Shown one piece after another: positions 12,440 to 19,156 of a DNA stretch of 31,549 nucleotides. The notes beneath the pieces were generated by a model. That model worked only from the letters and a program-made list of their open reading frames with translations. It did not search any database and was not told the origin of the DNA. Made by a program: the position numbers and the translations under genes. Numbering within the stretch: position 1 is the stretch's first letter; every line of letters begins with the position of its first letter. The stretch lies in IMG/VR virus record IMGVR_UViG_3300048929_000167, positions 1 through 31,549 of that record, one strand, 5' to 3'. Origin of the DNA: a virus.

Positions 12440-13183
12440 ATGAGAGTAAAGATAATAAAGTATGTAAAGGCTCACCCATTTCGAACAATAGGTATTATAT
12501 TTTTGATATTAATTATATTACCACCTTTACTGATAGCTGCTCTATATAAAATCCCAGCATTTTTGTGGATATTAAAAAGTGAGATACCAGCAGGTAATTT
12601 ACTTTCGTATTGGGGAACGGTTCTAACATTTTGTGCTACATTTTCATTGAGTGTTGCTATATACATACAAAATAGAGACAATGCAAAAAATGCTAAGTTA
12701 ATGTCTAACGAAGCATTAATTATTGTTAGTGATGATAGCTTAACAGAAATTATTTTGCTAAATCCAGGCTCTGGTCTGTCAAGCTTAATATTAAATTTTA
12801 ATGTAATAGTAATGTCAAAAGCAACTATATCTAATATACTTTTGAATTATTTATCATTTGAATATGATGGATCAAATGAAAATAGAGAAAGCCACATTGT
12901 AATTCAAGATCCACAATGGAATAGGGTACATTTTCAAAGGAAAGTTACAGACACAGAATTTTCAATATCATTTATAGAAATACCTAATGAGTTAACAACA
13001 TTTTTTAAAATGAAAAATAATTTTGTCGTAAGAATGCAAATGGAGATTCTTTGTAATGATGTTATTACACCAATTGCAATAACAGCAAAGCTAAAAAGAT
13101 TACAAGAAAAATGTGAAAAATCAAAGTCGATATATTCATATGAATATGTATTTGTTAACCATGGAAAACCAAGAATTAAGTAA
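12440..13183 (+). CDS. Two-span membrane protein, moron-like, 247 residues
   Basis: The ATG at 12440 is preferred over a GTG at 12422 because AGGAGGGG stands 5 bp before it. Two hydrophobic helices are clear (about residues 17-37, TIGIIFLILIILPPLLIAAL, and 56-77, TVLTFCATFSLSVAIYIQ). A soluble region of about 165 residues follows, rich in beta-like strands (IIVSDDSLTEIILLNPGS, MSKATISNILLNYLSFEYDG) and ending very basic. The gene is visibly AT-richer than its neighbours and has its own promoter and a bidirectional terminator, so it is probably expressed in the lysogen. The topology resembles prophage exclusion or membrane-located defence proteins, but I recognise no family. Confidence 0.75.
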   Translation: MRVKIIKYVKAHPFRTIGIIFLILIILPPLLIAALYKIPAFLWILKSEIPAGNLLSYWGTVLTFCATFSLSVAIYIQNRDNAKNAKLMSNEALIIVSDDSLTEIILLNPGSGLSSLILNFNVIVMSKATISNILLNYLSFEYDGSNENRESHIVIQDPQWNRVHFQRKVTDTEFSISFIEIPNELTTFFKMKNNFVVRMQMEILCNDVITPIAITAKLKRLQEKCEKSKSIYSYEYVFVNHGKPRIK

Positions 13184-13189
13184 AATAGC

Positions 13190-13227
13190 AAAAAACCAAC
13201 TATCAATATTCGGTAGTTGGTTTTTTT
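13190..13227 (+). terminator. Terminator of the membrane moron, containing the right inverted repeat copy
   Basis: AACCAACTA (13194-13202) pairs with TAGTTGGTT (13214-13222), followed by T to 13227. A-residues on the left make it usable from both strands. The left arm and loop (13195-13211) are the exact reverse complement of 12389-12405. Confidence 0.85.
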
Positions 13228-13274
13228 GTACTCAAAACCGAGAAATAAATCAGGTAAACGAATATTTAGCAAAG

Positions 13275-13306
13275 AAAGAAAAAAGGCCGGAGATAAATGC
13301 TCCGGC
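13275..13306 (-). terminator. Terminator of the minus-strand 56-residue gene at 13330-13500
   Basis: A perfect 7-bp GC-rich stem (GCCGGAG 13286-13292, CTCCGGC 13300-13306, loop of seven). A T-rich tail follows only on the minus strand (13284-13275). It lies 23 bp past the stop codon of the small minus-strand gene. Confidence 0.8.
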
Positions 13307-13329
13307 TGGGTGATTCAACTCTTATGTAT

Positions 13330-13500
13330 TTACAAATTAATAAGTACAAAAGAAATAGCAAAGCTATATGGTTCCCACTGAGTGGGAAGTGCTGGTGATA
13401 TAGACTCTATTAAAGTGCCTAGAAAATGAAAAAAATTGCGGTGTTTTATAAAAAAACTTATACCCCTTTGAAGCTTGTAATAAAAAATTGAGTTATTCAT
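13330..13500 (-). CDS. Small minus-strand protein, 56 residues, unknown
   Basis: A short frame with an AGGAGG ribosome site 8 bp before the ATG and an intrinsic terminator just past the stop, so it reads as a real small gene. The product begins MNNSIFYYKLQRGISFFIKHRNFFHF, aromatic and basic, and ends SFAISFVLINL, hydrophobic, perhaps membrane-associated. The start codon sits in the loop of a GTTAT/ATAAC hairpin. No clear promoter was found; transcription may begin in or beyond the 62-bp repeats upstream. Toxin-like peptide, regulator or decayed gene are all possible. Confidence 0.5.
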   Translation of the reverse strand: MNNSIFYYKLQRGISFFIKHRNFFHFLGTLIESISPALPTQWEPYSFAISFVLINL

Positions 13501-13568
13501 ATAACTTTCCTCCTATTGGTTTTAAGCTTTTTATTAACAAGGGTAGAATTACGGTCCTATAGAAAAGA

Positions 13569-13847
13569 GAATGGGTAAATTCATTTACCACTGCTACAAA
13601 TTAAGGAAGAATGGTGTTAGGGGTAAAAAGCAATGTATAGAATCTTTTACTACTGCTATTCAGGTGGGAAGTAATGTGTTAGAGAAGAAAAACAATGTAT
13701 AGAATCTTTTACCACTGCTATTCAGGCGGGAGGTAATGTGTTAGAGAAGAAAAACAATGTATAGAATCTTTTACCACTGCTATTCAGGCGGGAGGTAATG
13801 TGTTAGGGGTAAAAAACAATGTATAGAATCTTTTATCACTGCTATTG
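13569..13847 (+). repeat. Array of 62-bp tandem repeats
   Basis: Four copies of a unit starting CAATGTATAGAATC (13631, 13693, 13755, 13817) are spaced exactly 62 bp apart, and a divergent copy precedes them (13569-13630). The last copy is cut after about 30 bp. Units 2 and 3 are nearly identical; unit 1 differs at three positions in its first 45 bp. Tail variants alternate: GTTAGAGAAG in units 1 and 2, GTTAGGGGTA in units 0 and 3. Each unit has GGTAA and TTACC elements that can pair, and a 13-codon mini-frame (MYRIFYHCYSGGR or close variants). The stretch 13501-13953 has no supported protein gene otherwise. Possible roles: centromere or origin repeats, protein-binding array, or structured/peptide-coding RNA. 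There are no spacers, so it is not CRISPR. Confidence 0.9.
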
Positions 13848-13953
13848 TGTAAATAGGAATGTCAAAAGAACTGCTATATGCTTAGAAGAAATAGAGATGT
13901 TATTAGTAAAATGAAAGTTATCTATCAAATATTTTCAGGAGTAAGAAGGACAT

Positions 13954-14208
13954 ATGACGGACGAACAATATAAAAGAGCGGTAGAAATAAAGAGAGAAAT
14001 AAACAAATTGGAAAGTTTTATGTTTTGGTGTTCAGGGAAGCGTGAAGGAGGAAGAAGATATCCTACGGCACTAATAGCAATAAAAAGAAAATGGTTAGGC
14101 GGAGTTAAGTCCGAGGAATACGATTTACCAGACAGATTACAAGAACAAATAATACAGTGCATTGAAAACGAACTGGATATTTTAAATACAGAACTAAAAG
14201 AATTGTAA
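13954..14208 (+). CDS. Small phage protein, 84 residues
   Basis: ATG with an AGAAGGA ribosome site. A helical, charged protein (QYKRAVEIKREINKLESFMFW at the start, LQEQIIQCIENELDILNTELKEL at the end) with a basic centre (KREGGRRYPTALIAIKRKW). This looks like a coiled-coil hairpin with a positively charged turn. It is the first gene after the repeat array and overlaps the next start in a TAATG. No family recognised. Confidence 0.7.
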   Translation: MTDEQYKRAVEIKREINKLESFMFWCSGKREGGRRYPTALIAIKRKWLGGVKSEEYDLPDRLQEQIIQCIENELDILNTELKEL

Positions 14209-14444
14209 TGGTAATTACCAGAAAGGAGTTTATGAGAAAAACATCTAAGGAATGCAGAGAGGAAAAAGCAAGGCGTGAAAAGGCGTTACAGACTGAAATT
14301 GCTATGGCTATAAAATCACAGCCAGTTAAAACTTGCAGCGCAACCGAGCCAGCATATTTATATACAGCTTTATGTACTGATCCTAAACGCAGGAAAGCAA
14401 AATATACACCTATGCTAAGAATAAATAAATCAATGGGAAAGTGA
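14208..14444 (+). CDS. Small basic phage protein, up to 78 residues
   Basis: The ATG at 14208 overlaps the preceding stop codon (TAATG), suggesting coupling. A second in-frame ATG at 14232 has AAAGGAG, but only 3 bp away. The product is very basic (TRKEFMRKTSKECREEKARREKALQ) with a short hydrophobic/aromatic stretch (TEPAYLYTALCTDPKRRKAKYTP). Possible nucleic-acid binding. Unknown family. Confidence 0.6.
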   Translation: MVITRKEFMRKTSKECREEKARREKALQTEIAMAIKSQPVKTCSATEPAYLYTALCTDPKRRKAKYTPMLRINKSMGK

Positions 14445-14454
14445 GGTACTGAAA

Positions 14455-14685
14455 ATGGCGGCTGCGGAAATGATGATTGAGAATGAATATTACAGAATGA
14501 AAGCGGCTGAACTTGAAAAAGTTGAGATTGTAGCAAATAAAGTTAAGGACATCATAGATAATGACAAACAAAGGTATGAAAAAATAGTGGCATCAAGCCA
14601 TGATGATAAAGCCAGAGCGGTAGCACAGAATAAATGGAAAGCATTAGATGACCTGCAAAAAGAAATTGAAATGTTGGAATTATAG
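14455..14685 (+). CDS. Small helical phage protein, 76 residues
   Basis: An all-helical, charged protein (ENEYYRMKAAELEKVEIVANKVKDIIDNDKQRYEKIV) with a GAGGT ribosome site. It is followed by a perfect 7-bp hairpin (14685-14702) that lacks a T-run, so it is not a terminator; it may separate this gene from the next. No function can be assigned. Confidence 0.6.
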   Translation: MAAAEMMIENEYYRMKAAELEKVEIVANKVKDIIDNDKQRYEKIVASSHDDKARAVAQNKWKALDDLQKEIEMLEL

Positions 14686-14731
14686 CCTGCTGACAAGCAG
14701 GCATGGCAGCAGGATCAGGAGGTGAAAAAGA

Positions 14732-15205
14732 ATGAGAGCCAAAGAGTATTTAAGTCAACTTGATAATCTGGATCAGAAAATCATACATAAAAAGCTAGAA
14801 TTAATTGAAGCTAAGAAAAATAGGGGAATATCAATAGGAGGATCAGAGACAGGGAAGGTGCAAACAACTCTAGCTGGATCAAGCGGAAAACAAACAGAAA
14901 CGCAGGCGTTAAAGGTTGTGTCGATAGAGGAAGAGATAGAAAGCCAAATCATAGAGTATTTGGAAATGAAGCATAAATACATAGATCAGATACATGATTT
15001 AAAAGACGGTTTATATATGGATGTGTTATATCGTAGATATATAAGGGGAGAAAGGAATTTTACTCAGATTGCCTGTGATATGGGATATTCATATAAGCAC
15101 ATCATTAATAAACATGGAGAAGCGTTAATTGCTTTTGAAAAAAGCCATCAAGATTTATTTGAAAACATTATCGTAACTGATGGAAAACTGATGGAAAAAT
15201 TTTGA
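14732..15205 (+). CDS. ArpU/RinA-type late transcription activator
   Basis: A 157-residue protein with a sigma-factor region-4-like helix-turn-helix near the C-terminus. LYMDVLYRRYIRGERNFTQIACDMGYSYKHIINKHGEALIAF follows the pattern of a helix, a turn at the invariant Gly-Tyr-Ser and a recognition helix. Proteins of this type (RinA, ArpU, DUF1492-like) stand just before the terminase genes in Firmicutes phages and switch on the late operon. The N-terminal half is a coiled coil with a Gly/Ser-rich linker. It has an AGGAGGTG ribosome site. A promoter with a good extended -10 but no -35 lies directly downstream, as expected for an activator-dependent promoter. Confidence 0.82.
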   Translation: MRAKEYLSQLDNLDQKIIHKKLELIEAKKNRGISIGGSETGKVQTTLAGSSGKQTETQALKVVSIEEEIESQIIEYLEMKHKYIDQIHDLKDGLYMDVLYRRYIRGERNFTQIACDMGYSYKHIINKHGEALIAFEKSHQDLFENIIVTDGKLMEKF

Positions 15206-15209
15206 AATT

Positions 15210-15249
15210 GGTATGCTATAATAATATTATGCAAAAGGTGATACATACC
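15210..15249 (+). promoter_or_regulatory. Putative activator-dependent late promoter
   Basis: A TG-C-TATAAT extended -10 (15214-15222) has no recognisable -35 at 17 bp (GAAAAA). An inverted repeat, TGGTATG (15209-15215) and CATACCA (15244-15250), brackets the -10 and could be an operator. It starts 5-10 bp after the late activator gene and leads to HNH, terminase and all structural genes. Confidence 0.55.
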
Positions 15250-15314
15250 ATTTGCTACACACTTCCTCCCCAGCAAGTGCTTGTCATATTATTTACCAAA
15301 AAGTTCTCTCTGAG

Positions 15315-15348
15315 AAAACGCCTGTCAAAGTGATGGGCGTTTTTATTT
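15315..15348 (+). terminator. Terminator in the late leader, before HNH
   Basis: AAAACGCC (15315-15322) pairs with GGCGTTTT (15336-15343), followed by T-rich sequence to 15348. It lies about 90 nt after the predicted late transcript start and before the first late gene. It therefore defines a leader RNA of about 115 nt or serves as an attenuator/antitermination point. Confidence 0.75.
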
Positions 15349-15373
15349 GGGGAAAAATATGGAGGAGTTGGAA

Positions 15374-15715
15374 ATGCAAATTGCAGAAATTGAATATGTT
15401 AAAAAGTGTATTAGTGATAATGATATTCACAGGTTTTATATTTGGAAGCCGTGGATACATATTAGAGGCAAAGTATTAGAAATGGATCGTCACGAATGTC
15501 AGGACTGCAAGAGGAAAAAAATATATACAAAGGCTAACACGGTACATCATAATAACTTTGTAAAAAAGCATCCTGATCTAGCACTTGAAATCTGGTACAC
15601 ATGGAAAGGTGAAACAAAAAGAAATCTTATAAGCCTGTGCCATGATTGCCATGAAGAAAGACATGGATACAGGAAGTCAGAGGATAAGAAGCCTTTAACG
15701 GAAGAAAAGTGGTAG
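15374..15715 (+). CDS. HNH endonuclease (packaging-associated)
   Basis: A 113-residue HNH nuclease. ECQDCKRK carries the first Cys pair (Cys42, Cys45), NTVHHNN the catalytic His pair (His58-59), and LISLCHDCHEERHG the second Cys pair (Cys89, Cys92) and the last His. The start at 15374 is chosen because GGAGGAG stands 6 bp before it; earlier in-frame starts at 15347 (TTG) and 15359 lack good ribosome sites. In HK97-type phages such HNH genes lie next to the terminase genes and are needed for cos cleavage together with the terminase, which matches the order here. Confidence 0.9.
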   Translation: MQIAEIEYVKKCISDNDIHRFYIWKPWIHIRGKVLEMDRHECQDCKRKKIYTKANTVHHNNFVKKHPDLALEIWYTWKGETKRNLISLCHDCHEERHGYRKSEDKKPLTEEKW

Positions 15716-15716
15716 C

Positions 15717-15827
15717 ATGATTGAGTTTGTATTATTTAATCCTGGAACAGTATTGTTTGGATTTTCTTTAAATGATAATGTTTTCTCCTTCATGGTTGGA
15801 TTTATGGGTATTGATATTCATTTATAG
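15717..15827 (+). CDS. Possible tiny protein between HNH and terminase, 36 residues
   Basis: A short frame starting 1 bp after the HNH stop codon: MIEFVLFNPGTVLFGFSLND, followed by an alternating hydrophobic pattern (VFSFMVGFMGIDIHL) like a beta hairpin. No strong ribosome site; translation could be coupled to HNH. Low confidence, reported because the composition looks like a real protein and the gap otherwise has none. Confidence 0.35.
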   Translation: MIEFVLFNPGTVLFGFSLNDNVFSFMVGFMGIDIHL

Positions 15828-15830
15828 ATA

Positions 15831-15880
15831 CCCCCGGTCAAAATAAATCGCATTTTAATTCGGCGAGCGGAGACCGGTAG
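15831..15880. other. Candidate cos (packaging) region
   Basis: CCCCCGGTC (15831-15839) and GCGGAGACCGG (15867-15877) contain the inverted pair CCGGTC/GACCGG, 32 bp apart, around an AT-rich core and GGCGAGCGG. The GC-rich inverted blocks, unlike the AT-rich surroundings, lie between HNH and the small terminase gene. That is where cos sites of HNH/HK97-type Firmicutes phages are found. Confidence 0.5.
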
Positions 15881-15932
15881 GAGGACACGACAAAACAAAT
15901 CGAAAGAAATTTCACGTGAGGGGGGTGGTACA

Positions 15933-16286
15933 ATGGCAAAACGAAAATGTGTGATCTTGCTGGAAGGTCTGAAAGATTCGGAAAATTACAACATGATCCG
16001 TTCGGATTTAAACGATCAATTAGAAAGAAATGGAACAATTGGACGGTATTATGCCGATCTTGTAGAGGATTATATGGACTTGTGGCTTACTAAGAGTCTT
16101 CTTCTTATTGATGTTAAGACAAGAGGCGTAACGGTTACATATAACAATGGTGGCGGTCAACGTGGAGTTAAAAAAAATGAATCCGTGGAACAAGTTTTAA
16201 AAGTCAATACCCAAATGCTGAAAATATTAGACAGCATTGGATTTAAGCCATCCCTAAACGGTGGTGATACGGATGAGGAATTGTAG
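15933..16286 (+). CDS. terS: Terminase small subunit, P27 family
   Basis: A 117-residue DNA-recognition subunit of the packaging motor. The second half has the family signature: TVTYNNGGGQRGVKKNESVEQ followed by VNTQMLKILDSIGFKPS. The N-terminal helices would bind the packaging site. A GAGGGGGGTGG ribosome site precedes the ATG. It overlaps the large subunit start by 14 bp and sits just after HNH and a cos-like region. Confidence 0.92.
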   Translation: MAKRKCVILLEGLKDSENYNMIRSDLNDQLERNGTIGRYYADLVEDYMDLWLTKSLLLIDVKTRGVTVTYNNGGGQRGVKKNESVEQVLKVNTQMLKILDSIGFKPSLNGGDTDEEL

Positions 16287-17955
16287 TCCAAAGATAGAAC
16301 GCTTTATTGAAATGGTTGAGTCTGACGAAATAAATTCATGCAAGGAGATCAAAGCCCTTGTTGAGTATGTGAAACATTGTTTTGAGAATGAGGCCATTCA
16401 TGTAGATGTTGAGCAACTAGAAAAATATACAGGGTTAGCGCAGTACTTCCCGTATGAAGTAATATTTCCGTGGCAGGAATTTGTTATCGGTCTACATGAT
16501 TGTACGTATTGGGATGATACCGGGATGCCACGCTGGCCTGATTTGTTTTGCCTAATTGGACGTGGAGCCGGGAAAGACGGCACCATAGCTTTAGAATCTG
16601 TTTCGCTTTCCTCACATTATAACGGCGTTCGATCTTATGATGTTGATATATGTGCAAACAATGAAGAACAGGCAATGCGGCCCGTTCAAGATATCATAGA
16701 AGCCTTTGAGCAGCCTAAATGGTTGAAAAAAATAAAGAAGTTTTTTTATTGGACCAAAGAAAAGGTAACTTGCTTAAAGACAAATTCCATTATTAGGGGA
16801 AGGACCAATAACCCAAAAGGGAAAGATGGTTTAAGATCAGGCATTGTAGTTTTCAACGAGATTCACCAATATGAAAATTATCAGAATATCAATGTTTTCA
16901 CAACCGGACTCGGAAAGAAAAAGCACCCAAGGAGATCATACTACACTACCCAGGGAGACGTAAGGGAAGGACCGCTTGATGATCTTCTGGAAACCTCGGA
17001 AGGTATCTTGTTTGGTGATGAACCGGACAATGGGTTACTTCCTTTCATTTGCCGCCTGGATTCCAAAGAAGAAGTACATGACGAAACAAATTGGGAGAAA
17101 GCAAATCCATCGTTACCATATTTACCGCATTTGAAAGAAGAGATTAGAAAAGAGTACAGGGAATGGAATAAAAATCCTTTCAGGCTCCCAGCATTCATGA
17201 CCAAAAGAATGAATTTGCCAGATGGAACTAATGAAATTAAAGTGACAGAATGGGGAAATATCCTGGCAACAGAAAAGGAACTGCCTGATCTGATGGGCTG
17301 GAAATGTACTTGTGGAATTGATTATGCAAAAGTAACGGATTTTGTATCAGTGAATTTACATTTTAGAAAGGGAAATGAAAGATATGATATTAACCACTCA
17401 TGGTTATGTTTAAAGTCAAAAGATATTCCAAGAATGAAATGCCCATGGAAAGAATGGGAAAAAGAAGGACGTTTGACCGTTGTTGATGATGTTGAGATTC
17501 ATCCTGATCTAATAACGGAATATGTTGCAGAAGCAAAGAAAAAATATGATATTCGTATGCTTGCAATTGATGATTTCCGTTTTGCGCTATTTGCGAACGC
17601 ACTTAAAGCAATTGGTTTTGATATGAAAATATACAAAAACCTAAAGATGATAAGACCGTCCGATATTATGAGAGTTGCTACTGTTATAGATAGTTGCTTC
17701 GCAAACAATTATTTCACCTGGGGTTATGCTCCTGAATTAAGATGGGCTACTAACAATACTAAAATGGTGAGATTTGGTAGGAAGGTTGGAAACAACGAAG
17801 ATAATGACGTGGGAAACTTTGTATATGCCAAAATAGAAGCAAAAAGCAGGAAGACAGATCCATTTATGGCTTTAGTTGCTTCTATGGTTGTTGAAGATGC
17901 GCTTCCGGTTGCAAGCAGTTCCAGAACGCCGGATTACGATGTATGTGAATATTAA
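16273..17955 (+). CDS. terL: Terminase large subunit (HK97/Terminase_1 type)
   Basis: A 560-residue packaging ATPase/nuclease. Walker A is IGRGAGKDG (about residues 95-103) and Walker B with catalytic Glu is GIVVFNEIHQ (about 190-198). The C-terminal RNase H-like nuclease has its first Asp in CGIDYAKVTDF (about 348), a second acidic residue in MLAIDDFRF, and a final Asp near ARSRKTDPFMALV-like SRKTDPFMAL. The ATG at 16273 is preferred over GTG codons at 16261/16264 and overlaps terS. The portal gene follows 13 bp later. Confidence 0.95.
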   Translation: MRNCSPKIERFIEMVESDEINSCKEIKALVEYVKHCFENEAIHVDVEQLEKYTGLAQYFPYEVIFPWQEFVIGLHDCTYWDDTGMPRWPDLFCLIGRGAGKDGTIALESVSLSSHYNGVRSYDVDICANNEEQAMRPVQDIIEAFEQPKWLKKIKKFFYWTKEKVTCLKTNSIIRGRTNNPKGKDGLRSGIVVFNEIHQYENYQNINVFTTGLGKKKHPRRSYYTTQGDVREGPLDDLLETSEGILFGDEPDNGLLPFICRLDSKEEVHDETNWEKANPSLPYLPHLKEEIRKEYREWNKNPFRLPAFMTKRMNLPDGTNEIKVTEWGNILATEKELPDLMGWKCTCGIDYAKVTDFVSVNLHFRKGNERYDINHSWLCLKSKDIPRMKCPWKEWEKEGRLTVVDDVEIHPDLITEYVAEAKKKYDIRMLAIDDFRFALFANALKAIGFDMKIYKNLKMIRPSDIMRVATVIDSCFANNYFTWGYAPELRWATNNTKMVRFGRKVGNNEDNDVGNFVYAKIEAKSRKTDPFMALVASMVVEDALPVASSSRTPDYDVCEY

Positions 17956-17968
17956 AGGGGGTGATGCA

Positions 17969-19156
17969 TTGGGATTTGATTTTCTTAGATTCATTAAAGA
18001 AAAAATGTCGGGTGATACTGAAAGGGTATCAATAAAAGAAATTGATTCAAGTGAATTTTTTGATATAGCAGATGAAGTCTATATAAGAGAAATTGCTTTC
18101 TGGTCTATTGTGAATAAAATTGCCGGAGCGTTGAGTAAATGCGAATTCAAGACATATATAGACCATAAAGAAGTAAGGGGAATGGAATATTACACGTGGA
18201 ATATAGAACCAAATAAAAACCAAAATTCAGCCGCTTTCTTGCAAAAGTTAATATCTAAATTATATCGGGAAAATGAATGTCTGGTAGTAGAGGTGAATAA
18301 TCAGCTTTTAGTAGCGGATAGTTTTCAGAAGAAGACATATGCTTTGTATGACTATACGTTTACCGGGGTCACAGTAAATGAATTAACATTTGAAAAAACC
18401 TTTTATCAAAATGAAGTGCTTTACTGGGAACTAAATAGCAAAGATATGCGTAAGCTGGTGAATGGGATTTATGATGGTTATAAATCAATGATAGCTTATG
18501 GAATGAAAAGTTATAAAGTATCAAGGGGAAACCGAGGAATACTTGACATTAATGCTATAGCGGAAGGAAAAGATAATTTTAAAGATACATACGAAAAACT
18601 GGTAAATGAGCGCTTTAAGCGCTTTTTTAATGCAGAAAATGCAGTATTACCCCTTTTTGAAGGTTATAAATATACGGATATAGGCAGTAAGACATATTCC
18701 AACGAGGGTACAAGAGATATTAGAGCCATGATAGACGATGTAACAGACTTTACGGCTCATGCACTTTCTTTTCCTCCTGCTTTAGCAAAAGGTGATGTGC
18801 AGGACACATCAAAAGCAATGGATGAACTTTTGACCTTATGCTTAGACCCGTTAGTGAATACGTTGCAGACCGAAATAAATAGAAAACGGAATGGATATGA
18901 AGGGTTTAAGAAAGGTAATTACCTTAAGATCGTTACTACCGCTGTAAAACATATTGATCTATTCGATGTTTCAACATCAATTGATAAATTGATATCATCA
19001 GGTGCTTTTTGTATTAATGATATCAGAAAAGTATTAGGAGAGGAGGCAATCGAAGAAGAGTGGGCTAATCAGCATTTTATCACGAAAAATTATTCATCAG
19101 TCCAGGACTTACTTGACAGTCTTGGTTTAAATCAAAAGAAAGAGGAAGGAGAATAA
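17969..19156 (+). CDS. Phage portal protein (HK97 family)
   Basis: A 395-residue portal that forms the ring at the capsid vertex through which DNA enters. The start is a TTG (17969) with AAAGGGGGTG in front; the frame is open farther upstream only by overlap with terL. Family features include the opening LGFDFLRFIKEK, a helix with IREIAFWSIVNKIAGALSKCEF, DFTAHALSFPPALAKGD, and a C-terminal clip/crown region with SISSGAFCINDIRKVLG-like ISSGAFCINDIRKVLG. It sits between terL and the protease as usual. Confidence 0.92.
   Translation: MGFDFLRFIKEKMSGDTERVSIKEIDSSEFFDIADEVYIREIAFWSIVNKIAGALSKCEFKTYIDHKEVRGMEYYTWNIEPNKNQNSAAFLQKLISKLYRENECLVVEVNNQLLVADSFQKKTYALYDYTFTGVTVNELTFEKTFYQNEVLYWELNSKDMRKLVNGIYDGYKSMIAYGMKSYKVSRGNRGILDINAIAEGKDNFKDTYEKLVNERFKRFFNAENAVLPLFEGYKYTDIGSKTYSNEGTRDIRAMIDDVTDFTAHALSFPPALAKGDVQDTSKAMDELLTLCLDPLVNTLQTEINRKRNGYEGFKKGNYLKIVTTAVKHIDLFDVSTSIDKLISSGAFCINDIRKVLGEEAIEEEWANQHFITKNYSSVQDLLDSLGLNQKKEEGE

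Noticed and set aside
13569-13847. CRISPR array
   Set aside because: The 62-bp units follow each other without unique spacers and no cas gene is present.
14105-14536. Open frame of 143 codons on the minus strand with hydrophobic stretches
   Set aside because: It is antisense to two plus-strand genes that have coupled starts; the hydrophobicity is a by-product of Lys/Glu/Asn-rich codons read backwards.
14685-14702. Perfect 7-bp hairpin as terminator
   Set aside because: No T-run follows on either strand, and the next gene continues the operon.
15252-15479. 75-codon plus-strand frame overlapping the late leader and HNH
   Set aside because: It runs through the leader terminator, conflicts with the HNH frame and lacks a ribosome site.
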